Shown here in pieces: positions 34,850 to 44,737 of a stretch of DNA of 64,000 nt. This stretch comes from Cryphonectria parasitica EP155. Its lineage: Eukaryota; Ascomycota; Sordariomycetes; Diaporthales; Cryphonectriaceae. The notes under the pieces are model-generated. The model did no database searches. It had not been told where the DNA came from and saw only the letters and a list, made by a program, of their open reading frames with translations. The DNA is taken from positions 3,038,001 through 3,102,000 of the forward strand of contig NW_024468913.1 of NCBI RefSeq assembly GCF_011745365.1. The letters run 5' to 3'. Both the position numbers and the translations under genes were made by a program. How positions within the stretch are numbered: position 1 is the stretch's first letter; every line of letters begins with the position of its first letter.

Positions 34850-35663
34850 ATGTCAGGAGGATCACAACAACAAGGTGGTATGTTGTCTCTCTCATATGTT
34901 ATTCTTGAGAATCAATAGAGTATTCCAAGCTGACCAATTGCCACCGACAGTGAGCCTCGACAGCCTGAGCGCCCAGCAGCTCACAGCTGTCAAGAAGCAG
35001 CTGGATGAGGAGGTGGACCACCTGACAACCTCCTTTGCACAGCTACAAGCTGCCCAGATCAAGTTCAGGGACTGCCTGCGGTGTGTCAAGACACAGGGTG
35101 CCACATCAGGTGAGGAAACACTTTGGACTGGGGGAAAGACCCGGGGGAGGGGAACTGGGTTCAGATGGGTTCAGCAAATTGAGCCATGTGCCCAGAAGAC
35201 CTAAGCAAGCCTTGTTTGGAAGAATAATACCAGACGAACTTGCTAAATCAAACCTCCGTCACAGACAAGAAGGAGGTCCTCGTGCCCCTGACCAACTCAC
35301 TCTATGCCAAGGGCAACATATCAAGACCTGACCGTGTACTGGTGGACATTGGCACAGGATTCTTTGTGGAGAAGGTTGGTCATTCTCTCAGATTGTCTGT
35401 TCAACACAGCTCACTGACTGTGGAAATAGGATACCAAAAGTGCTGCTGAATTCTACGAGGGAAAGATCAAGGATTTGAGCAGCAACATCGCGGACCTTGA
35501 GGGCATTGTTCAGAACAAGACGAATACACTGAGGGCTGTTGAAGAAGGTAGGTTTTTCTGAGGCCTTTTCCACAGTTTGCACCTTGTTCTGGAAAAAGCT
35601 GACCTTGAGACGATAGTGTTGAAACAGAAGCTTCTTGCAGCACCCAAGCCAGCCTCATCATAA
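34850..35663 (+). CDS. GIM5: Prefoldin subunit 5 (alpha-type, Gim5), 153 aa
   Basis: Subunit of the hexameric prefoldin chaperone that delivers nascent actin and tubulin to the CCT chaperonin in the cytosol. Five exons: 34850-34877, 34951-35109, 35265-35374, 35430-35547, 35617-35663; introns 73, 155, 55 and 69 nt, all GT-AG, phases 1, 1, 0, 1. Sequence: MSGGSQQQGVSLDSLSAQQL starts the first coiled coil (LTAVKKQLDEEVDHLTTSFA), then the beta-hairpin region VLVPLTNSLYAKGNI and VLVDIGTGFFVEK, the second coiled coil (AAEFYEGKIKDLSSNIADLE) and a short tail LAAPKPASS. This is a typical alpha prefoldin in length and order. Alpha-tubulin and prefoldin 1 lie in the same window, but 18-25 kb away. Confidence 0.93.
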
Positions 35664-36635
35664 CATAGTAACGAGCTGGCTTGGGAAATGGTAAAGGGGC
35701 GTACTTGGGACGGACTGCTGAAGTATGGGCTGATGAATCTGCAGGCAAGCAGGTAGGGGGAAGTCTGAATGGGTAAGGGGCGGGGGGGAGGGGAGGGGGA
35801 GAGGGGCTAAACAAGGCAAGAAGCAGCAGAGGGTAACATATAAACCAAAAGTGATCAGTCCAAAGTAATAAGTTGGTTGTTGGCGCAGTGGTAAGATTCA
35901 TCTTTCCACATAACGAGTCCACTAGCCTTGAGCAAGCTACCTAGCCGCAGTTCCCTCCACTGAAAGCTGCAGAGGATCTGGTACGACTCACCGGGCGCGG
36001 TACCGGGGAACCTGCTCACAAGTCGCCATAAGTCTGCTCGGCAGTACCCTTCGGGGTTGTTTTTTGTTTCTTTTTTCTTTCTTTTTGTCATTATCCTCTT
36101 TATTTTCTCTCTCTATCTCTACGTGTTACGGCGTAAGGAGGTGGTGAATCTCCTGCGTTTGCTATGTGTTTGGGCTGTTGGTGGTTTTGCCCAAATTTGT
36201 AGGAGGCCACCTGTTCGATTCTCTGTCGTAGCTGTTACTTTTTTAACTCTACTTGGGACTTTCTCACCTGCTTGCATCTCATAAGACGATGTGCATAGAC
36301 TTCACAGGTTGCTTAGAACCTCAAGGTCAGCAGAGGTATACTAATGATCCTAGGCTGCGTTTAGGCGCAGCTTTTCAGGGCGGCGGTCTCGCAACAAGAC
36401 TACTTAATTATACAGGTAACGAAACACCCAATTTGAATATCACATTCATGATCGAAACTATTGAGGAAAGAGTGTCTATTTGTTGGGGTCCTGGAGACCG
36501 CATATACACATCGGTTTGAAGTCACCCAGAGGTGCATAGCATTTTTGTCAGCCATTCCTCCAGTGATGATCATAGCAAATAACGTCCATTGATTTATGCC
36601 TCAGTTCCCTGGGCACCACAAGCCTTGATATTGAA
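35664..36635. other. Intergenic with candidate pol III unit and AT-rich stretch
   Basis: About 1 kb between convergent genes. The left part has a G-rich run near 35777-35803 and the candidate pol III unit described separately. The right part (36100-36540) is AT-richer than the surroundings and carries a perfect 6-bp hairpin GCTGCG/CGCAGC at 36354-36370 followed by TTTTC; no coding evidence. Confidence 0.5.
35872..36066 (+). ncRNA. Candidate RNA polymerase III unit or tRNA-derived SINE-like relic
   Basis: A perfect tRNA-type A box TGGCGCAGTGG lies at 35881-35891 and a B-box-like GGTACGACTCA at 35980-35990 (two mismatches to GGTTCGANTCC). About 55 bp further on is a hairpin ACCC-TTCG-GGGT (36046-36057) directly followed, after TG, by TTTTTT (36060-36065), the form of a pol III stop; the T-rich stretch continues to about 36090. 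The A-B distance (88 bp) is longer than in a plain tRNA, and no acceptor or T stem closes, so it is not an intact tRNA. A SINE or another pol III RNA is the best guess. Confidence 0.35.
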
Positions 36636-38432
36636 TCAGGATTTCTTGAGCTCTTCAGTCTCAGCAGCGCCGGAAGCAGCAGCGGCCACGTTGTCAAGAA
36701 GACACTCCATCTCTCGTAGGAAGTTGCTGGAGAAATCAACCAGGTCCTGGTGACCAGCGAGAGCGTGGACGAAGTCTGGAACGAAGGTGCCGCTCACGGG
36801 ATTCAACTCCTGCATCTCGTCATCCCATCCCTGGCCGTAGAGTGTGATACCGCACCCCTTAGTGGATTTCAACTTTTTGTTTGCCGTGTTGATTTGGACA
36901 ACCTGTCCTGGCGCGGGCTGAGTACGCCTGCGGTACAGGTGACGGCTCAAGGAGTTGTCCTTCCACTCGTGGTAAACGGCAACTTCCACACAGTACGGGG
37001 TCTTGCGACATTCAAAGGTCCAAGACACTTTACAAGCGACATTGTCGATCTTGGCTGCCCGGAGCAGGGCCTCACTCACCGCAGTGGCGGGAAAGTCGAA
37101 GTCGTTCTTAGGGCGACCCTTGGGGAATTGGAGACCCTTGACCAAGTTTTGGTATGCCTCAGGAATTCCACGAGCGCCTATGTCCGCTTCAACGGCCAAG
37201 TGCCAGTCGCATATCTTTTCGGGGCAGCCGACGGCAATCTCGACGACTGCAGCTTTCTGGTACTCAGCAAAGACGCGAGGGGCAGCGGGCGTGTAAGGGG
37301 AACGAGGATCACGAGTGTCATACTGGACATCAACCTCGATGCGGCGGTCTCTGGAGAAGAAAACAAGACAATACTTTGGCTTGATATCGCTGAGGTGTTC
37401 GAGGCGAGAATCAAGGGCTTGGTATCTCTGGTCTGCAACGCTGAGTTTATCCTGTGTTGCGCAGATGTAGTCGCGGACTTTTAGAGTCAGGTCGGCACCG
37501 CCGAGACTAGTATCAATTCGATTCAGTTTTGATGAGTTGGATCAAGCAGAAGGATTATCGTATGCTTACTTGTGACTGACGTTGGCCGTGCCTCGAGCTG
37601 CAGACTTGCTAAGGAACTCTCGGAAGTCCCTGTTGGAGTTGTACGTCTTCACAGCCTTGCCATTGGCGTTTTCACGTGAATAGCTACAGAAGACTCCCAA
37701 ATGGGCTCGTACAAACAATTCACCTCTGATAGGCCGGATGCGGAGAGCAGCCTGTTGGACGGCTTCTGAGAACTCGTTCGCTGTCAAGGGACCGAGACTG
37801 TCGTCTTTCTCAACGTCTGACTCTTTCACATCCGCGGGGTCCTCGATCGAGACAGGGTCCTTTGAGACACCCCGATAACCAGTCTTGAAGCCAAGGCCAA
37901 CGACTTGCTCGATCTTCTTGAGGGACACTCGAGAATGCGAGGCAGTGGTAGAGCGGTGGGCAAGGGCTAGCATCCTGCATACGAGATCCTTCGCAATGGA
38001 CTGAAGGAGGTCTCGAAGAGCCTGAACAGCAGCCTGGATATTCTCGATTTGGCGCGAACAGATGGTTATGTACCCGGCGTTGGAATCAAGGACCAGAAAA
38101 GCATGGCACCGCTTGCGGATCTTCTCCAGCTCTTGTCTGGTGATCGGGTCGGACAGGTTGATTACGCCTTGGTTGCTGTTCACATCTGGCAGCGCGAATT
38201 CTAATCTCTATAGGCTTGTCAGCACATTGTACTCCACCGCTCTCCTGTGCTAGTGAATGAAGGGAGTATATCTTACCAGAGCATCCGCGGGCCCAGGGCC
38301 GTTGTGTTGTTTGCAGTCGACTGCCTGGTTGGTCTGTCCGTTTTGGAAACGCGCGTCGGCGCTGCCTCTCATCAAAGCTGCACGCTCTGAAGGGAATAGC
38401 CAGCCACCGGAGCCCATATTGGTATTCTCCAT
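36636..38432 (-). CDS. Uncharacterised fungal protein with a KH-like segment, 554 aa
   Basis: Exons 38432-38277, 38207-37570 and 37506-36636 on the minus strand; introns 69 and 63 nt (GTAAGA...CTATAG phase 0; GTAAGC...ACTAG phase 2). It starts MENTNMGSGGWLFPSERAAL. Residues about 53-125 (LPDVNSNQGVINLSDP, KRCHAFLVLDSNAGYITIC, IENIQAAVQALRDLL) have the alternating strand-helix pattern of a KH-like RNA-binding fold. Then a mixed region with LRIRPIRGELFVRAHLG, and a long C-terminal domain (IKPKYCLVFFSRDRRIEV, AVVEIAVGCPEKICDWHLAV, DFPATAVSEALLRAAKIDN) ending AAETEELKKS. No membrane span. I have a vague memory of a fungal DUF with this layout (possibly DUF7905), which I cannot verify. RNA binding is inference. 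Divergent from ORC1 with 1.36 kb between. Confidence 0.78.
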
Positions 38433-39795
38433 GATGACAGATCCTGGAGATGGTAGGAAATGTCTCCTCAGATCGCTCGCGTTCTATCTTCTTCGTGCCC
38501 AATATTGTTTGGGAGGAGTCTGGGTCAGTGAGTTTCTCTGGGATATGAAGAAATAGATCAATTGTGTTTGCCACACAACTTTCAAAGCTGGATGGACTGG
38601 AAATTAAATAAAGGGGGCACAGAAGAAGTTGATCGAACGTGGCTGCTGGTCAAGGGTGAATACGGCCTCGACAGCTCCTCAAGATCAAGAAGTGTGAATG
38701 GATTCAAGCTGTATTGTACAATAGAAGCATGACAAAACACTCCACAGTGATGGAATGCACTCAGTCTGGTAGACCAGCGCCTTCACGTAGACGGTCACAC
38801 AGCTGGGCTTCCCTTTGGTGGAGGTGGGTGTGGTTCAGGAGAGGATGGTCCTTGAAGAGTTAGGGGTGCCTGCACGATGTATGGAAGGAACAATGCGGCT
38901 CGGATGGGCATTGTTCTATGCAAGAACTAGGATCACCGATAAAGGTATTGTTGATAGATAGCAGATGATATGGGGTGGGAAAGTGCTTGGAGATAGAAGG
39001 AGCTGGACAAAACACCTGGGCACTTAGTAGAATTTTAGGCTGCTGCTGCCACCAAGCTGCCACCTGTAAATGGAAGTAAGCGCAAAAATTGTGCTATACC
39101 ACAGAATAATTATCGCGAATTGAGCAGAAACGCCAAAAAGGTGTGTCAGAGATTCAGTGACTGATATCTGAGATCCTGGACTGGAACTGATGACAGACAC
39201 TATGAGAAAAGCAGCTGTGCAAGTCAAGACAATTCCTTTCCCAAAGTATTCAGAGATACCAGCGGTTTTCCGCTGCTAATTGTTCGGGATAGATCGAAAG
39301 AAATTCCTCTGTAACATCCCTTCGGCCACCTGCAGTGTTGGACTCCAGGGCTCTGGAGAGTAGGCTCTTCCACAGGTTTGGCTCACATCAGTGCTGGATA
39401 TGGCTGGACAAGTAAAACGCAGCAAACAGCAGCACCAGAATCATGTTCATGTTGAAATTTGCTTGGTATCCACAACTTGGAGAAAAAAGAGGTACCATCA
39501 GGGTGCAAGCACAGATACTTCCTTCCTTCCTTGACATCATATCAGGGGCTGATGTTGGAGTTAGCCGATAACCCCTTTTGTTGCATAGCCTTCCATGACA
39601 TGAATTTGGTGGAGATGACAGGGGTTCGCGTCCTGTCGCGTCCTCCTTTGCCTACCACTTTAACGCGACAATTGAAAGAACGTGTACAGTAAAGAAACAG
39701 CCTATTCACAGCACAGCAAGCCTACTGCCAATGCGGCTTGCAGAAAGTATCAAATCAAGCCACCTTAGTGAACCTAACCCTTTTACATTGCGAAT
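38433..39795. promoter_or_regulatory. Divergent intergenic region upstream of ORC1
   Basis: About 1.36 kb with 5' flanks of both genes; no ORF with recognisable features. Confidence 0.45.
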
Positions 39796-42186
39796 ATGGC
39801 ACCAGCCAAGTTGGTGCGCCCCACCAAGAGGTCGAAAAAGGCTGCATCCACTGGTGGCATCACAAGAGACGACTCAGATGATGAGCTTGGTGTTGATGAT
39901 CACCCGTGGGAGTGGATTTATGCAGACGAGGACGGAGTCTCACAAACCCCAGAAGATGGCACAGCTGGCAAGAGAAAGCGCGCCAAGGACATTGTTGGCG
40001 CAAGGATGGGGTCCTTTGCCTGCAGCCTGGGCGACATTGTCTTGTTAAAGGCAGAGGGTACTGGCGAGGCTTGGGTTGGCATAATATGTGATTTCTCAGA
40101 GGATGAGGACGATGACAAACTTGCGGAGTTCATGTGGTTCTCATCAGAGAGGGAGATCCGCAACAAAAAGAAGAAACGGACGGATTTTACTCCGGTGAGT
40201 GTCGCTCCCGTCCCCTCTCCGATGGTGTAGAATATTTCATGGCTGACAAGCGGGACAATGCCGTTCGTAGAACGAGCTGTACATCACGCCGTCATGGGAC
40301 ACGAACCCGCTGGAGACTATAAATGGTAAAGCGAAGGTGATGTCGCTCGAGGCATTCCAGAAACTGTATCCCCAAGGAAAGATCCCGCGAAACTCGCGAG
40401 ATTACGGAAAAACATTCGTTTGTCGTCGTGGCTGTAATACAAGGACTGCAACGTACACAGATGAGTTCACATGGGAGGATGTGTACCGCGGGGCAGAGGA
40501 CATCCAGGACCTGATCAACTTGATAAAAAGCGGAACCAAGGCCACGAGAAAAACAAGACTCTCAAGGCAAGAATCCCCTGACGCTTTGTACGACGACGTT
40601 GATCAAGCCGGCGATGAGGAATGGGGGACTCCAAGAAAATTGGCGACACCGAGGAAGCCGCGCAGCTACCAGAGTACACCGAAGAAGTCAAAACCAACAA
40701 CTCCTTCATCCCACAGAAAGTAAGTAAACGATTCTGTACAGACTGTCGCCTAGAGGAGAGTGATTAACGGGTCCTGAACAGAGTCGTCATAAAAAAGCAC
40801 CTGGAATACACACCTTTGGCCACTCGAGTCCTCTCGCCAAGTCATCACGCATCCTCGCCGTTTCAAATTGCCAGGGCCAATCTGCACGTCGCCTCAGTGC
40901 CCACCAGTCTGCCCTGTCGAGAGTCAGAATTCAGTCTTGTCTACTCGCATCTCGAGGCCGCCATCACAGATGGCATGGGAACTTGTATTTACATTTCTGG
41001 AACACCGGGAACTGGAAAGACTGCAACTGTCCGGGAGGTCGTCTCGCGACTTGATGAGGCGGTGGGATCCGAGGAGCTAGATGACTTCATCTTTGTTGAG
41101 ATCAATGGTATGAAGATCACAGACCCGCACCAAGCTTACTCGCAGCTGTGGGAGGCGCTTAAGGGGCAACGGGTGAGCCCGGCACAGGCTCTCGATCTCC
41201 TCGAAAGAGAGTTCAGCCACCCTAGTCCCCGTCGAGTACCATGTGTTGTACTTATGGATGAACTAGACCAGCTGGTCACCAAAAACCAAGGCGTCATGTA
41301 CAACTTCTTCAACTGGCCCGGCCTGCGACACAGCCGGCTCATTGTGCTGGCTGTGGCGAACACCATGGACCTGCCGGAGAGAACCTTGAGCAACAAGATC
41401 AGCAGTCGTCTGGGACTGACGCGGATTACTTTCCCGGGCTACAATCACGAACAGCTCATGAAGATCGTCCAGTCCCGCCTAGAGGGCGTGCCAGACAACA
41501 TTGTTGAGCCGGATGCCGTGCAATTCGCCAGCCGCAAGGTCGCGGCAGTGAGCGGCGATGCTCGACGAGCGCTCGACATCTGCAGGCGGGCCGTGGAGCT
41601 GGCCGAGGCAGAAGTCAAAGCTGCAGACCCGATCACAAATCCAGTCACGCCAAGCAAGAGGCAGAGAGAAAAGGAAGCCAAGGGCGAGACGCCCACAAGG
41701 AAGAAGAACCTTGGCAGGGTCACCATCGATACCGTGCGGAGAGCAATCAACGAGGCGACGAGCAGTCCGCTGCAGCAGTATCTTCGCGCGCTGCCATTTG
41801 CCTCGAGGATACTGCTAGCGGCGCTTCTGGCACGAACGCAGAGGACCGGCCTGGCAGAGAGTACATACGGCGATGTGTTGGAGGAGATGCAGCGGTCCCT
41901 GCGCTTGGCTGCGGGAAATCGATCGCTGGACCTGCTCGAGAAGAAAGCACGTCTGGGCAGCAACACGAATGGGGCCTGGGAGAGCAAGACGCGACAGGAT
42001 GCAAAGGCGGCCCGGTTAGCCGGCCTGGGAGCTGCAGCAGTAGACCTCACCGGGGCTGGCATCATCAATCTGGAGGCACACAGGGCGGAGAGGCCGAGCA
42101 AGATTCGACTTGCGGTAGGGGACGAAGAGGTACGATTGGCCTTCCGAGATGATCCTGATATCAAGGCGATGTGCCTCCTTGTTTAG
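39796..42186 (+). CDS. ORC1: Origin recognition complex subunit 1 (ORC1), 750 aa
   Basis: AAA+ ATPase that with ORC2-6 marks replication origins and loads MCM helicase. Exons 39796-40194, 40271-40719, 40782-42186; introns 76 and 62 nt, phases 0 and 2. Start MAPAKLVRPTKRSKKAA is a basic nuclear-type N-terminus. A BAH domain spans about 70-220 (IVLLKAEGTGEAWVGIICDF, EFMWFSSEREIR, NELYITPSWDTNPLETINGK, FVCRRGCNTRTATYTDEF). After a disordered Lys/Thr/Pro-rich linker, the AAA+ module has Walker A GTPGTGKT at 356-363 and Walker B VVLMDELDQ at 438-446, sensor region VLAVANTMDLPERTLSNKIS (the DLPE..L motif typical of ORC1) and a winged-helix C-terminus starting near VTIDTVRRAINEATSS. Both ATPase motifs look intact. 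Convergent with PRP46, only 70 bp between stops. Confidence 0.97.
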
Positions 42187-42256
42187 GGTATCTATATCTT
42201 AAATATGAAAGAAATGGATCTCATTGATCCTGAAAACCCCATTTGCTATTGCGAGA

Positions 42257-43961
42257 TCAAAACTTCCTCCTCGCCAAGGTTGGCTTCCATTCGATAGGGT
42301 GAGACTCGGGCGTTGCGTCATCGTCGGGCCGCCAGATCTTGATCGTCTTGTCCGCCTCACCGCAAATCAACCGGAGACCCGACTGGTCGAAGGTGGAGCA
42401 GAACACACCGTTCTCAGCATCCAGTGAACCCGGTTGGGCAATCGTGTCCTGAGCTTGGTAGCGGTAGCCAGTTTTCCAGTCCTATTTTCGATCATGTCAA
42501 GTCAGCCAGGGCGCGCCGCCTGAGCAAAATCAATGCATATTAGGATCTCTCAACCTCGACTTACCCAGAAGCTAATGGAGCCATTATCACCACCTGAGAA
42601 CAGGATGTTGTCGTTGTTGACAGAGAGGGTGTTGATGATGGCGTTGTGACCCTCAAAGTTCTGCATGAAGGCGCCCTCGGGACACTTGAACTGCTTGATG
42701 CTTGAAGTGCTGCCGGTCGCGAAGGTGAACTCGGATGGGTGAGATGCCAGAGCTCTCACGCCCTTCTTGTGATGGGTCAACGTCGCCATGGTCTTGCCGG
42801 CGGCCAGATCCCCTGTTGAATGTGAAAGTCAGCAGCTGTGAGGAGGAGGGGTAACAGGAGGAAAGGCGAGGGTTGACGTACAAAGCCGAACATGACTGTC
42901 CAGAGAACCTGTGATGACCTGCGGATCGGCTTCTTGACAGACGAGACTGCTGACGGTCTGCGTATGGCCGCTGAGAACGTGTCTAGATTGTGAAAGAATT
43001 GTAAGTGGAAGTCGCGTCACCGTCAGAGGCCCGAGGGGCAAGGAACAAAAGAAACTCACATATTGCTCCTCGTCCGCATGTCCCATACTCTTGCAACACC
43101 ATCCCGACCACCTGTCACCAAGACGTCTAAGGTAGGGTGCAGCGCAAGCGTGTACACTCCCGACAGATGGCCATGGTAATGCCTGATGACCTTGTTTGTC
43201 TCGAGATCCCAACACTTGACCATCTTGTCCTCACCACACGAGAAGAGATATGGATGCCGCGGCGAGACCGCCAGCCCGCGTACGGTGGAGATGTGTCCCG
43301 TCAGCGTCAGGCGCAGCTGGCCGGACGCCAGATCCCACACCTTGATGGTCCTGTCGCCGCTGCCCGACACGAACCACTTGTTGTTGGGCTCGACCGCCAC
43401 GCTGCGCACCCAGCCGAGATGGCCCGAGATGACCTTGTGCAGCTTCCACGGCTTGTGCCACTCGGGCTTGGGCTGCGCACTCAACGCCTCCGACAGGCGC
43501 ATCAGGCTGGTCGTCTGCGTGCCGCCATCCTGCGCCCCGCGCCCCGCCGCGCCCGGCACCGCAGCCGGCTTGCGGAACTGTACCAGCGCACCAGCCTGTG
43601 GTCCATCGGCGCCGGGTTTGCCGCCGGGCGCCTTGGCTGGTATGCCCTCGATCAACTTCCTTGTGTTCTCCTCGGCGGGCGTCGGCGCACCCTCTCCTGT
43701 GGCGGCGGGCTTCCTGACTTTCTTCCGCGCGCTGGCGGCGCTCGCCTGCTTGGCGGCTAGGGCGGTAGGAAGGGTCAGGACATCGTTGTATTCGGCGTGC
43801 AGACGGACTGACAGCGCGTCCTTGTCAGCCTCTGGCTCGACGTTGACGGCTGGGTCGAGGCGTATCCGCTTGCGCCCGTTCGTGTCGGCGTAGACGAGCT
43901 TGGTAGCTTTGGCATTTTTGGAGATGAGAGACTCGAGGGTGGTTGAGACGTCGGCTGCCAT
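42257..43961 (-). CDS. PRP46: Pre-mRNA-splicing WD40 protein PRP46/PLRG1, 491 aa
   Basis: Component of the Prp19/NineTeen complex in active spliceosomes. Minus-strand exons 43961-43060, 42982-42882, 42812-42565, 42481-42257; introns 77, 69, 83 nt, phases 2, 1, 0. An N-terminal disordered, Ala/Lys-rich region (1-165) precedes seven WD40 repeats, e.g. [16 protein letters not shown] with [50 protein letters not shown] with [25 protein letters not shown] with [11 protein letters not shown], and a last blade [15 protein letters not shown]; it ends PTLARRKF. The start [20 protein letters not shown] was chosen to match family N-termini; the same frame is open for 68 more codons to an ATG at 44165, across a hexanucleotide repeat that would encode Ser-Pro repeats. 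Confidence 0.94.
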
Positions 43962-43994
43962 TTTTCGTAGGTCTGCCTCTTGTCGAATTGAATG

Positions 43995-44054
43995 GAGGGA
44001 GGGAGAGGGAGAGGGAGAGGGAGAGGGAGAGGGAGAGGGAGAGGGAGAGGGAGA
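43995..44054. repeat. GGGAGA hexanucleotide tandem repeat
   Basis: About nine GAGGGA units (reads TCTCCC on the PRP46 sense strand), 33 bp upstream of the chosen PRP46 start. In the PRP46 frame it would encode alternating Ser-Pro. Likely a 5' UTR microsatellite. Confidence 0.9.
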
Positions 44055-44202
44055 AGATCGAAGTTCGACGAGGTTGGAAGAGTGGTGACGAATGGGGTTG
44101 GCTGAATCGAAGTTGAGCTGTGAAGATGGTGATCCGGTCTGGTTGAAGGTCGCGTCTTTCCCCAAAATTTCTTAGATCTAACGAAGCATGAGTTAATTCC
44201 TT

Positions 44203-44206
44203 TATA
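44203..44206 (+). promoter_or_regulatory. TATA element upstream of 5S rRNA gene
   Basis: TATA at -28 to -25 relative to the 5S start, within TTTATAG. Neurospora 5S genes are known to need a TATA-like element about 25-30 bp upstream, so position and sequence fit. Confidence 0.65.
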
Positions 44207-44230
44207 GTGTTAGAACAGCCGTTTCCTAGC

Positions 44231-44350
44231 ACATACGACCATAGGTAGTGGAGAACTTGGGATCCCGTCTGCTCTCCCCTAAATAAGCCACTAACCGCCG
44301 GATTAGTAGTTAAGTGGGTGACCATTAGCGAATACCCGGTGTTGTATGTT
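44231..44350 (+). rRNA. 5S ribosomal RNA (single dispersed gene)
   Basis: Begins ACATACGACCATAGGTAGTG and ends TTGTATGTT, with internal GGGATCCCGTC, GGATTAGTAGTTAAGTGGG and GTGACCATTAGCGAATAC, the conserved order of filamentous-fungal 5S. The terminal helix closes (ACATACGAC with the 3' GTTGTATGT). Helix II differs from the usual sequence but pairs (GGTAGTGG with CCACTAACC), which points to a functional variant and not decay. A run of five T at 44349-44353 serves as the pol III stop. It lies head-to-head with PRP46 and upstream of NAS6. Sordariomycetes typically scatter single 5S genes in this way. Confidence 0.92.
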
Positions 44351-44737
44351 TTTGCAACTTTTTGCTATCTGTGTATGTCACTCTTACTTTTTCTTTTTCT
44401 CCTTTTTTATTCTGATATCTCTTTTGTATGCTTTCCCTAAATATATCACAAGTCATTTCCTTATTTGCCTACGTTTTCCTACATGTGAAGTGGTGCGGGG
44501 CGTAACCAAATGTCAAGGTGTGGCACCTGTGACATGATATATACAGTATGCCTTACGAAGCTGCAAGAAGGCAACACTTACACACGCAAGCTAGAACAAA
44601 CAAGGACTCACCCACCCTCACCCACTACCAAAGACAGACTCGACATATACTCCCAGTCCGATTGTTTTTCTTCTTCTTTACCTTAACCGAGATTTGCCCT
44701 CGGTTTCTCACAACACATCTCAAGAATTATTTGTGAG
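44351..44737. other. Intergenic, promoter of NAS6 gene
   Basis: 387 bp, T-rich after the 5S terminator, then a CACCC-rich stretch (44607-44625). No gene seen. Confidence 0.5.

Noticed and set aside
35872..35995. Functional tRNA with an intron
   Set aside because: A and B boxes are present, but neither acceptor nor T stem pairs, so it was kept only as a pol III-like candidate.
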